From positions 1 to 64,000 of the forward strand of contig NZ_FLOB01000008.1 in NCBI RefSeq assembly GCF_900089775.1: a stretch of DNA of 64,000 bases, given 5' to 3'. The notes under the pieces were generated by a model. It was not told where the DNA came from. It saw nothing but the letters and a program-made list of their open reading frames with translations, and ran no database searches. Origin of the DNA: Marinomonas spartinae (GTDB taxonomy: Bacteria; Pseudomonadota; Gammaproteobacteria; Pseudomonadales; Marinomonadaceae). Position 1 is the stretch's first letter; each line of letters opens with the position of its first letter. Both the position numbers and the translations under genes were made by a program. Shown one piece after another: positions 8,727-19,421 of the stretch.

Positions 8727-11700
8727 CTACACTCTATCATCTTCTGGGTCGTAGCCAAGATTTGGCGCTAACCAGCGTTCAGTATCTTCTTTGCTCATAC
8801 CCTTGCGTTTGGCGTAATCATCCACTTGATCAGGACCTATTTTGCCAATACCAAAATACGTTGAGGCTGGATGAGCGAAGTACCAGCCACTGACCGCCGC
8901 TGTTGGCAACATAGCAAAGCTTTCTGTAATTTCCATATCAATATTATCTTTGACTTTCAATAGTGACCACAGTTTGGCTTTCTCTGTATGATCAGGGCAA
9001 GCTGGATACCCTGGCGCAGGGCGAATCCCTTGATACTTTTCTTTAATTAATTGCGCATTAGTCAAACTTTCATCTGGTGCATAGCCCCAGATCTCCTTAC
9101 GCACTTTTTCATGTAAGAACTCTGCCGTAGCCTCAGCTAAACGATCCGCGACAGCTTTGATCATAATAGAGTTATAATCATCGTGATCGGCCTCGTATTT
9201 CGCAACGATGGGCTCAATACCAAAACCCGCAGCGCACGCAAAAGCACCGATATAATCAGGAATCTTCGACGCTTTAGGGGCAACAAAGTCGGCCAAGCTA
9301 TGGTTATATTTGCCTGGTGCCGTCAGTTCATTTTGTATCCGCAAGAATGATAAATGCTCTATAACTTCACTGCGAGACTCGTCTGCATAAATTTCAATGT
9401 CGTCATCGTCTACTTGATTGGCTGGAAACAAACCCACTATGGCTCGTGCCTGTAAGCTGGCATTCGCGATCACGTTATCCAACATGGCGAGCGCATCGTT
9501 ATAAACACGTGTCGCTTCCACACCAACTATTTCGTCCGTTAAAATGCGCGGATAAGCGCCGGCCAATTCCCATGTTTGGAAAAAAGGCGTCCAATCGATG
9601 TAATGTCGAACTTCGGCCAAATCGATATCATTTTCAGTCAACACGGTGATGCCAAGATTATTTGGCGTCACTATGCCACTGGAAAAATCGACGGGGGTTT
9701 TATTTAGACGCGCTTTGTCCAGTGAGACTCGACGACCTGCTTTGGCTCGGTCTTTATAGCGCAGGCGCGTTTTTTCATAATCGACTTTGATCTCATCAAT
9801 AAAGGCTTGTCGGCGAGCTGTATCCTTGCTCAGTAAAGCACTGGCAACCCCCACGCTGCGTGAGGCATTGGTAACATGAACCACTTGATTTTGTTTATAG
9901 TTTTGCTCAATTTTAACCGCTGTATGAGCTTTGGAAGTGGTTGCTCCGCCGATCATTACCGGCAGATTGAAACCTTGTCGCTCCATTTCTTTTGCCACAT
10001 GTACCATTTCATCCAGTGATGGAGTAATCAAGCCGGATAGGCCAATCATATCGGCTCCTTCCTCTTTGGCGGTACGCAATATTTTTTCGGCAGGAACCAT
10101 GACCCCAAGGTCAATGACTTCAAAGTTATTACATTGCAAAACAACGCCAACAATATTTTTACCAATGTCATGAACATCGCCTTTTACAGTGGCCATGACA
10201 ATTTTGCCATTACTGGACGATGCGGTGTCCATGTTCAGGCGTTTCTCTTCTTCAATAAAAGGCATTAAGTAAGCAACGGCTTTTTTCATGACGCGAGCCG
10301 ATTTGACCACCTGAGGTAAGAACATCTTACCTGAACCAAACAAGTCCCCCACAATGCCCATGCCATCCATAAGGGGGCCTTCAATGACCTCCAAAGGACG
10401 GGCATACGCTTGACGCGCCTCTTCAGTGTCGTCATCGATGAATTCGGTAATCCCTTTAACCAAAGCATGGCTTAAACGTTCTGTTACCGGTAAGTTGCGC
10501 CACTCTTGTGTTTCTTTTTCTGCGACCTCGCCAGTACCTGCAAACTCGCCAGCAATGGCTAGCAAGTTATCGGTGGCATCCGGAGTGCGATTTAATACGG
10601 CATCTTCTACTGCATCGCGCAATTTAATTGGGATGTCTTCATACAAAGCTAATTGCCCAGCATTGACGATCCCCATGGTCATACCTTGTTTAATGGCATG
10701 ATATAAGAACACAGCATGGATGGCTTCGCGAACAGGGTTGTTGCCTCGGAAAGAAAACGACACGTTAGACACCCCACCCGATACCTTGGCATAGGGTAAT
10801 TCGCGGGTAATGTCTCCCGTCGCCTCAATAAAATCTAACGCGTAACGGTTATGCTCTTCAATACCGGTCGCTATGGCAAAAATATTGGGGTCAAAAATAA
10901 TGTCTTCTGGCGGAAAACCGACTTCATCGACAAGAATTTTATAAGAACGACGACAAATCTCGATTTTTCGCTCTCGGGTATCCGCCTGGCCGAGTTCGTC
11001 GAATGCCATCACGATAACCGCTGCACCATACTTCATGAGCTTTTTCGCTTGTTCACGAAAATTGTCTTCCCCTTCTTTCATACTAATGGAGTTAACAACC
11101 CCTTTACCTTGAATCCATTTCAGGCCCGCTTCGAGAATGTCCCATTTAGATGAGTCCAGCATGATAGGCACACGCGAGATGTCAGGCTCAGATGCGATCA
11201 ACTTAAGGAAACGCTCCATGGCGGCCTTGGAGTCCAGCATGCCTTCATCCATGTTGATATCGATAATCTGCGCGCCGTTTTCTACTTGTTGACGAGCAAC
11301 GTCCAGTGCTGTATCGAAGTCCCCTTCTTTAATCAAGCGCTTAAACATCGCTGAGCCTGTGACATTGGTTCGCTCACCAACATTTACAAATAAGGCGTTT
11401 CCATCAATATTGAATGGCTCAAGTCCAGATAAACGACAGGCTTTTTCGATAGTCGGAATTTGGCGAGGGGTCGACTGTCGGAAGGCTTTAGCAAAGGTTT
11501 CTATGTGATTCGGTGCGGTACCACAGCAACCCCCAATGATGTTAATAAAACCGGAATCGACCCAACCTTGAATTTCTTCGAGCATTTCTTCTGGTGTTTC
11601 ATCGTATTCACCAAATGCATTAGGCAAACCAGCGTTGGGGTGCGCAGACACATGAGTATCAGCAATGCGCGATAACTCTTCTACATATTGGCGCAAATCT

Positions 11701-12461
11701 TTTGGTCCCAATGCACAATTCAAACCAACAGAGAGTGGTTTAGCATGTGCAATAGAGTTCCAAAATGCTTCAGTGGTTTGTCCTGACAACGTTCGGCCAG
11801 ATGCGTCCGTGATGGTGCCTGAGATCATAATTGGGTAACGAACACCGGTTTTTTCGAAATAATCTAAAACAGCATAAATAGCGGCTTTGGCATTTAGGGT
11901 ATCGAAAATCGTTTCGATAAGAATGAGGTCCACACCACCTTTAACAAGACCATCAACGGCCACGGTATAAGCCTCGACTAATTCATCGAAGTGAATATTA
12001 CGAAATCCTGGGTCGTTAACATCTGGTGAAATGGTACAAGTTCGACTGGTCGGCCCTACTGCACCAGCGACAAAGCGTGGCTTCTCAGGGTTTTGCTGAG
12101 TGAATTCATCAGCGGCTTCGCGCGCTAATCGAGCTGATTCGTAGTTCAGCTCATAACTAAGCGCCTCCATATGATAATCCAACATGGAAATGGCGTTAGC
12201 ATTGAAGGTGTTTGTTTCAATGATGTCAGCCCCCGCCGCTAAATAGGCTGAGTAGATATCTTTGATGATTTTTGGTTGTGTTAATGACAGTAAATCATTA
12301 TTCCCTTTTAACTCACTCTCCCAGTCTTCAAAACGTTCGCCACGATAGTCCTGCTCTTCAAGCTTATACGACTGAATCATGGTTCCCATTGCACCATCAA
12401 GAATCAGTACGTTTTGCGCTAAACGCGCTTCAATAATGGAATACGATTTGGACTTTACCAC
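8727..12461 (-). CDS. metH: Cobalamin-dependent methionine synthase MetH
   Basis: Transfers a methyl group from 5-methyltetrahydrofolate to homocysteine through bound cobalamin (1244 aa; E. coli 1227). All modules are present in order: homocysteine domain (about 1-330) with zinc ligands in GLNCALG and GGCCGT; pterin domain (about 360-620; [17 protein letters not shown]); cobalamin cap and binding domains with DVHDIGKN (His764, the lower cobalt ligand) followed by [13 protein letters not shown]; and the C-terminal AdoMet reactivation domain ([27 protein letters not shown]). Start: GAGG of TTGAGG sits 8 bases before the GTG at 12461; a GTG at 12470 directly abuts the ribosome site and is less likely. 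No cobalamin riboswitch was recognised upstream. Confidence 0.96.
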   Translation of the reverse strand: MVKSKSYSIIEARLAQNVLILDGAMGTMIQSYKLEEQDYRGERFEDWESELKGNNDLLSLTQPKIIKDIYSAYLAAGADIIETNTFNANAISMLDYHMEALSYELNYESARLAREAADEFTQQNPEKPRFVAGAVGPTSRTCTISPDVNDPGFRNIHFDELVEAYTVAVDGLVKGGVDLILIETIFDTLNAKAAIYAVLDYFEKTGVRYPIMISGTITDASGRTLSGQTTEAFWNSIAHAKPLSVGLNCALGPKDLRQYVEELSRIADTHVSAHPNAGLPNAFGEYDETPEEMLEEIQGWVDSGFINIIGGCCGTAPNHIETFAKAFRQSTPRQIPTIEKACRLSGLEPFNIDGNALFVNVGERTNVTGSAMFKRLIKEGDFDTALDVARQQVENGAQIIDINMDEGMLDSKAAMERFLKLIASEPDISRVPIMLDSSKWDILEAGLKWIQGKGVVNSISMKEGEDNFREQAKKLMKYGAAVIVMAFDELGQADTRERKIEICRRSYKILVDEVGFPPEDIIFDPNIFAIATGIEEHNRYALDFIEATGDITRELPYAKVSGGVSNVSFSFRGNNPVREAIHAVFLYHAIKQGMTMGIVNAGQLALYEDIPIKLRDAVEDAVLNRTPDATDNLLAIAGEFAGTGEVAEKETQEWRNLPVTERLSHALVKGITEFIDDDTEEARQAYARPLEVIEGPLMDGMGIVGDLFGSGKMFLPQVVKSARVMKKAVAYLMPFIEEEKRLNMDTASSSNGKIVMATVKGDVHDIGKNIVGVVLQCNNFEVIDLGVMVPAEKILRTAKEEGADMIGLSGLITPSLDEMVHVAKEMERQGFNLPVMIGGATTSKAHTAVKIEQNYKQNQVVHVTNASRSVGVASALLSKDTARRQAFIDEIKVDYEKTRLRYKDRAKAGRRVSLDKARLNKTPVDFSSGIVTPNNLGITVLTENDIDLAEVRHYIDWTPFFQTWELAGAYPRILTDEIVGVEATRVYNDALAMLDNVIANASLQARAIVGLFPANQVDDDDIEIYADESRSEVIEHLSFLRIQNELTAPGKYNHSLADFVAPKASKIPDYIGAFACAAGFGIEPIVAKYEADHDDYNSIMIKAVADRLAEATAEFLHEKVRKEIWGYAPDESLTNAQLIKEKYQGIRPAPGYPACPDHTEKAKLWSLLKVKDNIDMEITESFAMLPTAAVSGWYFAHPASTYFGIGKIGPDQVDDYAKRKGMSKEDTERWLAPNLGYDPEDDRV

Positions 12462-12615
12462 TGTCACCACCTCAATATGAATATGCGAGCTTACTATACC
12501 TAAAACTCAGCGGCTAAGTGTTGAATATTAATAATGTAGAGTTGAATGATCTGACTCATCAAGGACAAAATATAAGAAATGAAAGGTGGAATAAGCTCGC
12601 TGAAAGCACACAGAC

Positions 12616-12650
12616 AAAAAAGCCCTGCTTCTTTTGGGGAAGCGAGGGCT
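12616..12650 (-). terminator. Terminator of the coiled-coil lipoprotein gene
   Basis: On the minus strand AGCCCT-GCTTC / GAAGC-AGGGCT forms an 11-bp stem with one bulge and ends in six T. It lies about 95 bases after the stop at 12746 and before metH, separating the two transcription units. Confidence 0.82.
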
Positions 12651-12745
12651 TAGAGTCACTGATTGTAGTGCACATTTGTCATCGGCATTCTGTCTCTAGA
12701 AAAACCTTCGCCATAGCTAAAAAGGTCTTTGCAAGAGCAATGCAA

Positions 12746-14449
12746 TCATGCCTCTTTCTTTCTCCTACTCATATAACCGGCCCCAAAGCCACCAGCTAAG
12801 CCAAGTAAAATAGCTCCAGCCCAGAAACCATATTTATCAAGCAGGTTATCATTATTTAACGCCATGGTTTCACTACCATCATACACTTGCCTTAAGATAA
12901 CTTTATCGTGGTAGTTCATTTGTTGCGATACAAATAAGTTTAATTTGGCATTGGGCCGTTCGTTAAGACCATTTAATCGCCAACGCCATTGTAATTGGCC
13001 ATTTTGTAGTGTTGCTTCAACTTTAGGGCTGCTGATCATTTGAATCGCACTATCCGTCACTAACTGAGCAATGTAGCTTTGTCCTGCTACGGGGTTGTTG
13101 ACACGGGCGGTCACAACAATCTCGAAGTTGTTATGCAAAGAGGCTTCTTTAGGAAGCTGCCATGTCACACTCTGTAGACCAACGGCCAGCTGATTTTTAA
13201 GGGAGGCTACTTCTGCTTGAAACGGAATCAGGTCATTCACTTGAGCTGCCAATTTATTCCTCTCTGTAGCATCTCTGGCTGATTGCTCTTTTAAAGACGC
13301 TAATTGTTTCTCTAAACTGGCTTTATCTTGTTCTAAGCCTGTCAGTTGATTCGACAACGACTCGGCTTGAGCCTGACTCGCTAATAACGCTTTATTGCTG
13401 TCTTTTAGCGCCTTGTTTGCATCGACATTCATTTGTTCAAGTCGTGCTAATTGTGTCTCTAAAGCTTTTATATGGCGGTTATTGACTTTGTGTTGAGCGA
13501 GTTGCTTTTTCAGCGTCCGTACCTTCTTTTTATAGTCATCAATCAAACTTACCTGTGCTTTTAGCCTTGCTTCGAGGGTTGCTATCTGGCCTTGTAGTTG
13601 GCTATTGCCTTGATTGCTCGTTGTGTCGTCAGAAGGTGTTGGTTGGTTTCTATATTGTTCAGTTAATTTAGCCTGTAAGTGTTTTATCATGCCCTCTTGT
13701 ACATGAATTTTATCCCACAAAGACTCTTGTTGTGCTCTAGCATCGGATATTTGCCCGCCCAGTTTTAAATTCTCTGCTTTTAGCGAATCTAATGCTTTCT
13801 GATTGGACAAGTTGTCGAGGGTCAATTTGTTATAACGTTGCTGTAACGTTTTTTCCTTGTTTTCTAGGGAGTGGTATTTTTTTTGCAGTGCGGAATAAGC
13901 AGAGTTTAGTGTTTGATAGCTTTTATTTAATGTCACAAAATCCAATTTAGCATTTGAGCTTGCTTGATTTTGTGACGTTTTGTTTACAGAAGAATTACTG
14001 GTGAGCTGCTTTTCAAGAGAGATATTTTCCGTTTTCAGTTGGGTGATTTTTTTATTAAGGCGGTCATTATCTATTCTAAGCTGAGCATACCGAGATTCTA
14101 AATCACGGCGTAGACGCTTTTCTTTTTCTAGGGCGATCAGGGCCTCAGAACTTGACGATGATTTTCCTAAAGCGTCTATTAACGCGTCTTTCTCATCCAG
14201 TTGATGTTGCAAATCCGCCAATTGGCTTTGGTTTTTGGTTAATGTTTGTTGTAATGCTGCAATACGCTGATTTTTTTCTTGCAACGTTTCTTGAAAGGAA
14301 GCTGGATTTCTCGCTACGGATGAATGAGGTATATTCCCTCCTTCAGTCCTGCCGGATTGACCTTGCGATGACGTATTGCTCGTTGTACTACAAGCTGTGG
14401 TCATGAGTCCTAATGCGATAGGTATAAACAAAGCGGTACGACTTATCAT
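12746..14449 (-). CDS. Coiled-coil lipoprotein with C-terminal transmembrane helix (function unknown)
   Basis: 567 aa, not recognised as a named family. Residues 1-20 form a lipoprotein-type signal ending TTAC (Cys20, followed by Ser, so no Asp retention signal). A Ser/Asn/Gln-rich linker leads to a very long coiled coil (about residues 55-420, dense in Leu, Gln, Lys, Glu with repeated LEKQL-, LKAQ-like heptads). A compact, probably beta-rich domain follows (about 425-525, WQLPKEASLHNNFEIVVTARV to FVSQQMNYHDKVIL). The end is a Gly-rich membrane helix (541-560) and a basic tail RRKKEA. The two potential anchors at opposite ends suggest a protein that ties membranes or spans the periplasm; that is inference. 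Monocistronic, own terminator. The coding region between 12746 and 14449 uses ordinary codons for this genome. Confidence 0.8.
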   Translation of the reverse strand: MISRTALFIPIALGLMTTACSTTSNTSSQGQSGRTEGGNIPHSSVARNPASFQETLQEKNQRIAALQQTLTKNQSQLADLQHQLDEKDALIDALGKSSSSSEALIALEKEKRLRRDLESRYAQLRIDNDRLNKKITQLKTENISLEKQLTSNSSVNKTSQNQASSNAKLDFVTLNKSYQTLNSAYSALQKKYHSLENKEKTLQQRYNKLTLDNLSNQKALDSLKAENLKLGGQISDARAQQESLWDKIHVQEGMIKHLQAKLTEQYRNQPTPSDDTTSNQGNSQLQGQIATLEARLKAQVSLIDDYKKKVRTLKKQLAQHKVNNRHIKALETQLARLEQMNVDANKALKDSNKALLASQAQAESLSNQLTGLEQDKASLEKQLASLKEQSARDATERNKLAAQVNDLIPFQAEVASLKNQLAVGLQSVTWQLPKEASLHNNFEIVVTARVNNPVAGQSYIAQLVTDSAIQMISSPKVEATLQNGQLQWRWRLNGLNERPNAKLNLFVSQQMNYHDKVILRQVYDGSETMALNNDNLLDKYGFWAGAILLGLAGGFGAGYMSRRKKEA

Positions 14450-14584
14450 TATATGCCCCTAAACAAACCCAAGCTCATTAATTAGTTAATCTGTTATGCC
14501 AGAATCCAAAGTAAAATGCAAAAAAAACGTAAATTTTTCACTCTTTTCAATAGCTTCTATTTCTTTATTGTAGATGCTTAAACA

Positions 14585-14617
14585 AAAAAAACCCAAGATG
14601 AAAAGTCTTGGGTTTTT
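14585..14617. terminator. Bidirectional-type terminator after pepN
   Basis: AAAAACCCAAGA and TCTTGGGTTTTT form a perfect 12-bp stem with a 7-base loop. On the minus strand it follows the pepN stop by about 30 bases. Confidence 0.88.
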
Positions 14618-14646
14618 ATGAGTTTACTTCATTTGATAAAAATACA

Positions 14647-17280
14647 TCACGCTAAAGATTTTGAAACCACTTCATAAACATCTTTAGAAAGATCTTCTGC
14701 AAGAATGCGTTCTAATTGTTGCTTCATTTGTACACTTAACTCTGGCTTAAGTTTTTTCCAGCGTGTTAGAGGGGTGCATAGTCGAGAGGCCAATTGCGGA
14801 TTACGCTTGTTTAAAACAATAATCTGATCGGCTAAGAATTGGTAACCTGAACCATCTTTATGATGGAACCCTGAGGTATTTTGACCAAAGCCGCCCAATA
14901 CGGAGCGAACTTTATTGGGGTTTTTCAAATCAAATGATGGATGCTCCATTAAAGCTTTCACAGCACCCAATGCATCATCGCTTTCTTGTGAGGCACTTAA
15001 CATTAACCATTTATTGACGACAAGAGGCTCTGCTTTCCATTGTTCGTAGAAAGCGGTGAGCATATTTTGTGCACTTTTATGGTTGGTCTTCACCGCAATA
15101 GACAAGGCAGCAAACTGATCTGTCATGTTATCTGCTTGTTTAAATTGTTCAGCGACAGCCGTTTGCGCTCGTTGATCTGCTGATTCAGCCCAGTATGACA
15201 AAGCGGTATTTTTCAAAGAACGGTGGGCGATGTCTTGTGCATTGGCTTGATATTTACCCATGACAACATGTTTTTTATAGACATCAGCAAACTGAGCAGC
15301 CAAAGCATTGGCAATGGTTACTTTCAAGAAATGACGAGCCCCTTTGATTGCTTGAGGGTCAATAACCTCTGCCAGTTCTGACAAGTAAGCTTGGCTTGGT
15401 AGCTTGAGAATCAAAGCCACCATAGCAGGATCAAGCGTTTCGTCTTCTAGTAGTGCTTTAAAGCCCGCCACTAAATTTGAATCGATAGAGAAAGCGTCAC
15501 CATTTTCGGCTTGCTGAATCAGTTGACTTAATTCATTCACCGCCAATTGCTGCGCTGCGCTCCAGCGATTAAAGCCATCACTGTCACAGGACAATAACAG
15601 AAGCAGTTGTTCTGTAGTGTACTCGTAGTGCAATTTCACTGGCGCAGAAAATGAACGCAGCAAGGATGGGATAGGTTTACTGTGTACACTCGTGAATTCA
15701 AACGTTTGCTCATTGTCTTTTAAGTGTAGAACGAAATCGTCTGAGCGCTCGTTGTGAAAATCAGCCGTTAATGCGTCACCCTGTTCACTTATTAAACCAA
15801 CTCGAATTGGAATATGCAGAGAAAGCTTGGTTGGTTGAGCGGGGGTTGCTGGGGTATGTTGCTTAACCGTTAAACGATAGGTTTTCGTTTGTTCATCATA
15901 TTCATCCGTAACCGTCACAACAGGTGTACCAGCTTGTGAGTACCAACGTTTAAATAGAGTTAAATCCACACCAGAGGCATCTTGCATAGCAGCAACGAAG
16001 TCGTCACATGTTACCGCTTGACCATCGTGACGTTCAAAGTATAAATCGGAGCCTTTGCGGAATGCTTCTTCACCTAACAAGGTATGGATCATACGAACAA
16101 TTTCAGCGCCCTTTTCATAGACCGTCAAGGTATAGAAGTTTGAAATCTCAATGTAAGAAGAAGGGCGAACAGGATGCGCCATTGGACCGGCGTCTTCTGC
16201 AAACTGTGCCGTTTTCAGAAAAGATACATCTTCCACACGCTTTACTGTTTCAGAGTGCATATCCGATGAGAAGCTTTGATCACGGAAAACTGTAAAGCCC
16301 TCTTTTAAGCTTAACTGAAACCAATCACGACAAGTAACACGGTTACCAGACCAGTTGTGGAAATATTCATGGGCAACAACGGACTCCACGCGCAGAAAAG
16401 CATCATCAGTCGTGGTTTCTGGGCTGGCTAGTAAACAAGAAGAGTTAAAAATATTTAGCCCTTTATTTTCCATTGCCCCCATGTTGAAGTCATCTACCGC
16501 GACAATCATAAAAATATCCAGATCGTATTCACGGCCGTAAGTTTCTTCATCCCAACGCATGGAGCGCTTCAAGGCTTCCATAGCATAATTGACTTTATCA
16601 ATATTATGGCGTTCAGTAAAAATTTGCAGTTTTATATCGCGTTTACTCTGCGTTGTGAACACATCATTTTTTACCGCTAGATCGCCTGCCACTAGGGCAA
16701 ATAGGTAAGCCGGTTTTGGGAATGGGTCGTGCCATACAACGAAGGTTTTTCCTTCGTCTGTTTTTCCTCGTTCTGTTTCATTACCATTAGACAGCATCAC
16801 AGGGTAACGAGTCTCATCGGCAATGATGGTGGTCGTGAAAACCGACATAACATCAGGGCGATCGAGATAATAGGTAATGTGACGGAAACCTTCTGCCTCA
16901 CATTGTGTACAAAACATGGAGGAAGAACGGTATAAGCCTTCAAGACGTGTGTTGTTTTGTGGGTCGATTAATGTTTCGCAGGTAAGAACAAACTCATCAG
17001 CCGTTGCTGTAATAATCAGTTTGTCATCTACTAAACGATATTCTTCACTTGGGAGTGTGTAGCCATCCATTGCAACACCAATTAGCTTGATATCTTCCCC
17101 ACCATCTAACACCAGCGGTTGAGTAGATTTACCACAGGCTGGGTTACGGCGCATATGCAAATGCGATGTAACGACGGTGTTTGTCTCATCAAGATCAAAG
17201 GTCAATTCGGTTTTATCGATAAGAAAAGGAGGAACCTTGTAGTCTTTCAATAATATTGCTGAGGGTTGACTCTCTTTCAT
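14647..17280 (-). CDS. pepN: Aminopeptidase N (M1 family)
   Basis: Cytoplasmic zinc aminopeptidase of broad specificity that clears small peptides (877 aa; E. coli 870). The substrate-anchoring GAMENKGLN motif is followed by the zinc site HEYFHNW (His304, Glu305, His308) with the third ligand Glu in LKEGFTVFRDQ. The long C-terminal helical domain of the PepN subgroup is complete. The start ATG at 17280 has AGGAGAG just upstream. Ten bases separate it from the stop of the DUF2797 gene upstream, so yeaC-DUF2797-pepN may form one operon. Confidence 0.96.
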   Translation of the reverse strand: MKESQPSAILLKDYKVPPFLIDKTELTFDLDETNTVVTSHLHMRRNPACGKSTQPLVLDGGEDIKLIGVAMDGYTLPSEEYRLVDDKLIITATADEFVLTCETLIDPQNNTRLEGLYRSSSMFCTQCEAEGFRHITYYLDRPDVMSVFTTTIIADETRYPVMLSNGNETERGKTDEGKTFVVWHDPFPKPAYLFALVAGDLAVKNDVFTTQSKRDIKLQIFTERHNIDKVNYAMEALKRSMRWDEETYGREYDLDIFMIVAVDDFNMGAMENKGLNIFNSSCLLASPETTTDDAFLRVESVVAHEYFHNWSGNRVTCRDWFQLSLKEGFTVFRDQSFSSDMHSETVKRVEDVSFLKTAQFAEDAGPMAHPVRPSSYIEISNFYTLTVYEKGAEIVRMIHTLLGEEAFRKGSDLYFERHDGQAVTCDDFVAAMQDASGVDLTLFKRWYSQAGTPVVTVTDEYDEQTKTYRLTVKQHTPATPAQPTKLSLHIPIRVGLISEQGDALTADFHNERSDDFVLHLKDNEQTFEFTSVHSKPIPSLLRSFSAPVKLHYEYTTEQLLLLLSCDSDGFNRWSAAQQLAVNELSQLIQQAENGDAFSIDSNLVAGFKALLEDETLDPAMVALILKLPSQAYLSELAEVIDPQAIKGARHFLKVTIANALAAQFADVYKKHVVMGKYQANAQDIAHRSLKNTALSYWAESADQRAQTAVAEQFKQADNMTDQFAALSIAVKTNHKSAQNMLTAFYEQWKAEPLVVNKWLMLSASQESDDALGAVKALMEHPSFDLKNPNKVRSVLGGFGQNTSGFHHKDGSGYQFLADQIIVLNKRNPQLASRLCTPLTRWKKLKPELSVQMKQQLERILAEDLSKDVYEVVSKSLA

Positions 17281-17290
17281 GTACTCTCTC

Positions 17291-18115
17291 CTAAAATGAG
17301 AATGATGCTTGGTAACCAGTGTATTTACGAATATTAATGACGCCTGTATCGAGCATCCAATATTGACCTTTAATGCCCATTAATACCCCTTCTATGTCTG
17401 GGGTTTTATCGCCATTAAGACTGGTTACTTTTGTTGGGTAGTCTAAAACAGGGTAAGTGAATTGATGCGTTTCATTTTCATCAGACAAATCAGTAATCGA
17501 TTGCAAACCGAATTCATTCTGTAATGCATCCAACCCTTCGTATAACAACCCGATTAAACGTTCTTGCTCATATTCTAAATCCAGTTCAGCGGCACTTCCT
17601 TTTAACATATTACGCCAATTGGTCTTATCGGCCACTTGGGTTTTGAATAAGGTTTCCACTAACCCTGACATTCGACGATTGTTGACACGAAACAAGGCCC
17701 TTGCCTGAGTTGCCCCTTGGTCAATCCAGCGGGTGGGCAATTGATCACCACGGGTAATGCCGACTTTTAATCCTGATGAGTTGGCAAGATAAACATAATG
17801 ATCCTGCATACAATATTTTTCACCCCACTCAGGCTCACGACAAGTACCTAGATGAAAATGACATTTCTCTGGGCTCATGATACAGGTATCGCATGCAGCT
17901 AATTTTTTAAAACAAGGAAAGCAAAAGCCCTGGTTGAAGGACTTTTTGGTTTGTCGGCCGCAATGCACACAATGAATATCTCCGGAAAGACTCAATGATA
18001 TTTTTTTCCCTAACAGGTCATTTAAGGCAACATTTTCATCCCCTAGGTTCAATGAATACTGAACTTGGCCAGAGGGAGCCGATACCGACATTTTTTTCAA
18101 ATTACCCAGTAACAT
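17291..18115 (-). CDS. DUF2797 family protein
   Basis: 274 aa of unknown function. The N-terminal half is Cys-rich, with CVHCGRQTKKSFNQGFCFPCF and CDTCIMSPEKCHFHLGTC making at least two likely zinc-binding clusters; then YVYLANSSGLKVGITR, a GIY-YIG-like segment seen in this family (LKVGITR...RWIDQGA), and NRRMSGLVE. The N-terminal residues 1-30 look like a beta-sandwich start. Its ATG overlaps the yeaC stop by one base (TAATG), so translation is coupled to yeaC. Nucleic-acid binding is plausible from the zinc clusters but not shown. Confidence 0.8.
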   Translation of the reverse strand: MLLGNLKKMSVSAPSGQVQYSLNLGDENVALNDLLGKKISLSLSGDIHCVHCGRQTKKSFNQGFCFPCFKKLAACDTCIMSPEKCHFHLGTCREPEWGEKYCMQDHYVYLANSSGLKVGITRGDQLPTRWIDQGATQARALFRVNNRRMSGLVETLFKTQVADKTNWRNMLKGSAAELDLEYEQERLIGLLYEGLDALQNEFGLQSITDLSDENETHQFTYPVLDYPTKVTSLNGDKTPDIEGVLMGIKGQYWMLDTGVINIRKYTGYQASFSF

Positions 18116-18399
18116 TAAACTTTACCCTTAGGGTCATTGTTTACCCATTTAACGGTTTCATGTTCATTGGTACTGGTTTTGCTATCGCAACCCGAATGTA
18201 CGTTGCGATCAATATACCCTACCCGTCTTTCTTCTGGTTTATTGCTATAGTCATAGGTAATAACAGCTTGCAGACATAGTTCTTTTTGCTCTTCCGTTAA
18301 ACGTACACCATTTGGCCATTTGCCTAATTCGACAGCTTGCTTCAAGCGAGCATAGACTTCTGGCGACATATTATCGATCATTTCTTTAAAATTCATCAC
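18115..18399 (-). CDS. yeaC: YeaC-like DUF1315 protein
   Basis: 94-aa protein of the DUF1315 family: FKEMIDNMSPEVYARLKQAVELGKWPNG, EEQKELCLQAVITYD and the conserved GYID. Function unknown. The family is widespread in gammaproteobacteria and often neighbours DUF2797 genes, as here. The C-terminal 30 residues (CDSKTSTNEHETVKWVNN) are polar and probably disordered. Two ATG codons lie together at the start; either may be used. Confidence 0.82.
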   Translation of the reverse strand: MMNFKEMIDNMSPEVYARLKQAVELGKWPNGVRLTEEQKELCLQAVITYDYSNKPEERRVGYIDRNVHSGCDSKTSTNEHETVKWVNNDPKGKV

Positions 18400-18494
18400 A
18401 CACTCTCATTGCCGCTAGAAGACACGGCCTTTATAAATAACATGCAAGCCAATATCAGATTGGCTTGACATTTTGAATCTGGCTAGCAAATTTA

Positions 18495-19370
18495 TCATTG
18501 TCTTAATGGACGGTGTTTGGTTGTCACCCAGTAAAGAAGGCACAATGCTAATCCAGCAAATAAACCAATTGTATGAGCTGTATTGGCAATGCTACCTAAC
18601 CCCAGTGACTCAGGAATTTGTGTATAACCGATTCCCAGCCAAACCATGAAAAAGATCATCAAGGGTTTGCTGACAATAACTGGCCAGTCTTTGCGTAGTA
18701 TCGGCAACAGCCAAGCAAAGCCGATTAACCCGTAAACGACTCCTGATAACCCACCAAATAGAGGATTAGAATCAATTTCAAACTGCAATATGTTGCTGAA
18801 TATCGCGATAACAATAACGCCTACTATCCAAGCAAGTGAACCAATCATTCGCTCTAGACGACGCCCCACATCCCAAACCCATAAAGCGTTAAAAACGATG
18901 TGCATGACACTAAAATGAATCAATGCCGGAGTCAGTAAACGCCAGTATTCCCCTTGAGCCAATACATTTTGTAGCGAAAAGAAGCGAATCTGACCACCAA
19001 AAACCGAGAAAGGAGAAATGGTAAAATACTGTACCATTGAAAGATCCGACCCAAGCTGAGTTATAAATGCCACGATGACTGCTGCTAACAACACCCCCAC
19101 TGTAGCTGGAGCTGCTTTTATTTGTTCGACAATACTAGAAGATTGAGGAATGGGCTGATTAGGGTCTATTTCGACTTTATTTAGCATCTGGGGGTCGTTA
19201 AGCCACATTTTAACTAACTGGGAAGCGGGCTCTTGATGAGATGGATGGTTTACCCAAAGTTCGCTACGCCCATCATTGACAACAATTCTATGGGAGATTT
19301 TTAAGCGCCAAAGTGTTTGGCTTAATAGAGATGGGTCTTCGTTCGCTGAAAATTGATAGACTAGATACAT
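18495..19370 (-). CDS. glpG: Rhomboid intramembrane serine protease GlpG
   Basis: Inner-membrane protease that cleaves transmembrane substrates (291 aa). A cytoplasmic N-terminal domain of about 90 residues (MYLVYQFSANEDPSLLSQTL) precedes six membrane helices. The catalytic dyad is visible: Ser209 in GGLSGVVYG and His266 in NTAHTIG; the L1-loop motif HIVFNALWVWDVG and YWRLLTPALIH fit rhomboids. I take the ATG at 19370, which gives the usual family N-terminus; a TTG at 19418 would add 16 residues without family support. It follows nadK on the same strand. Confidence 0.92.
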   Translation of the reverse strand: MYLVYQFSANEDPSLLSQTLWRLKISHRIVVNDGRSELWVNHPSHQEPASQLVKMWLNDPQMLNKVEIDPNQPIPQSSSIVEQIKAAPATVGVLLAAVIVAFITQLGSDLSMVQYFTISPFSVFGGQIRFFSLQNVLAQGEYWRLLTPALIHFSVMHIVFNALWVWDVGRRLERMIGSLAWIVGVIVIAIFSNILQFEIDSNPLFGGLSGVVYGLIGFAWLLPILRKDWPVIVSKPLMIFFMVWLGIGYTQIPESLGLGSIANTAHTIGLFAGLALCLLYWVTTKHRPLRQ

Positions 19371-19421
19371 GGTCTGGGTGACACCTCTTATCCTATTGTT
19401 AGATACAACGTTAAACAATCG

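Noticed and set aside
12462-12745. Cobalamin or SAM riboswitch upstream of metH
   Set aside because: No conserved B12-box or SAM-riboswitch pattern recognised; the only clear structure is a terminator of the upstream gene.
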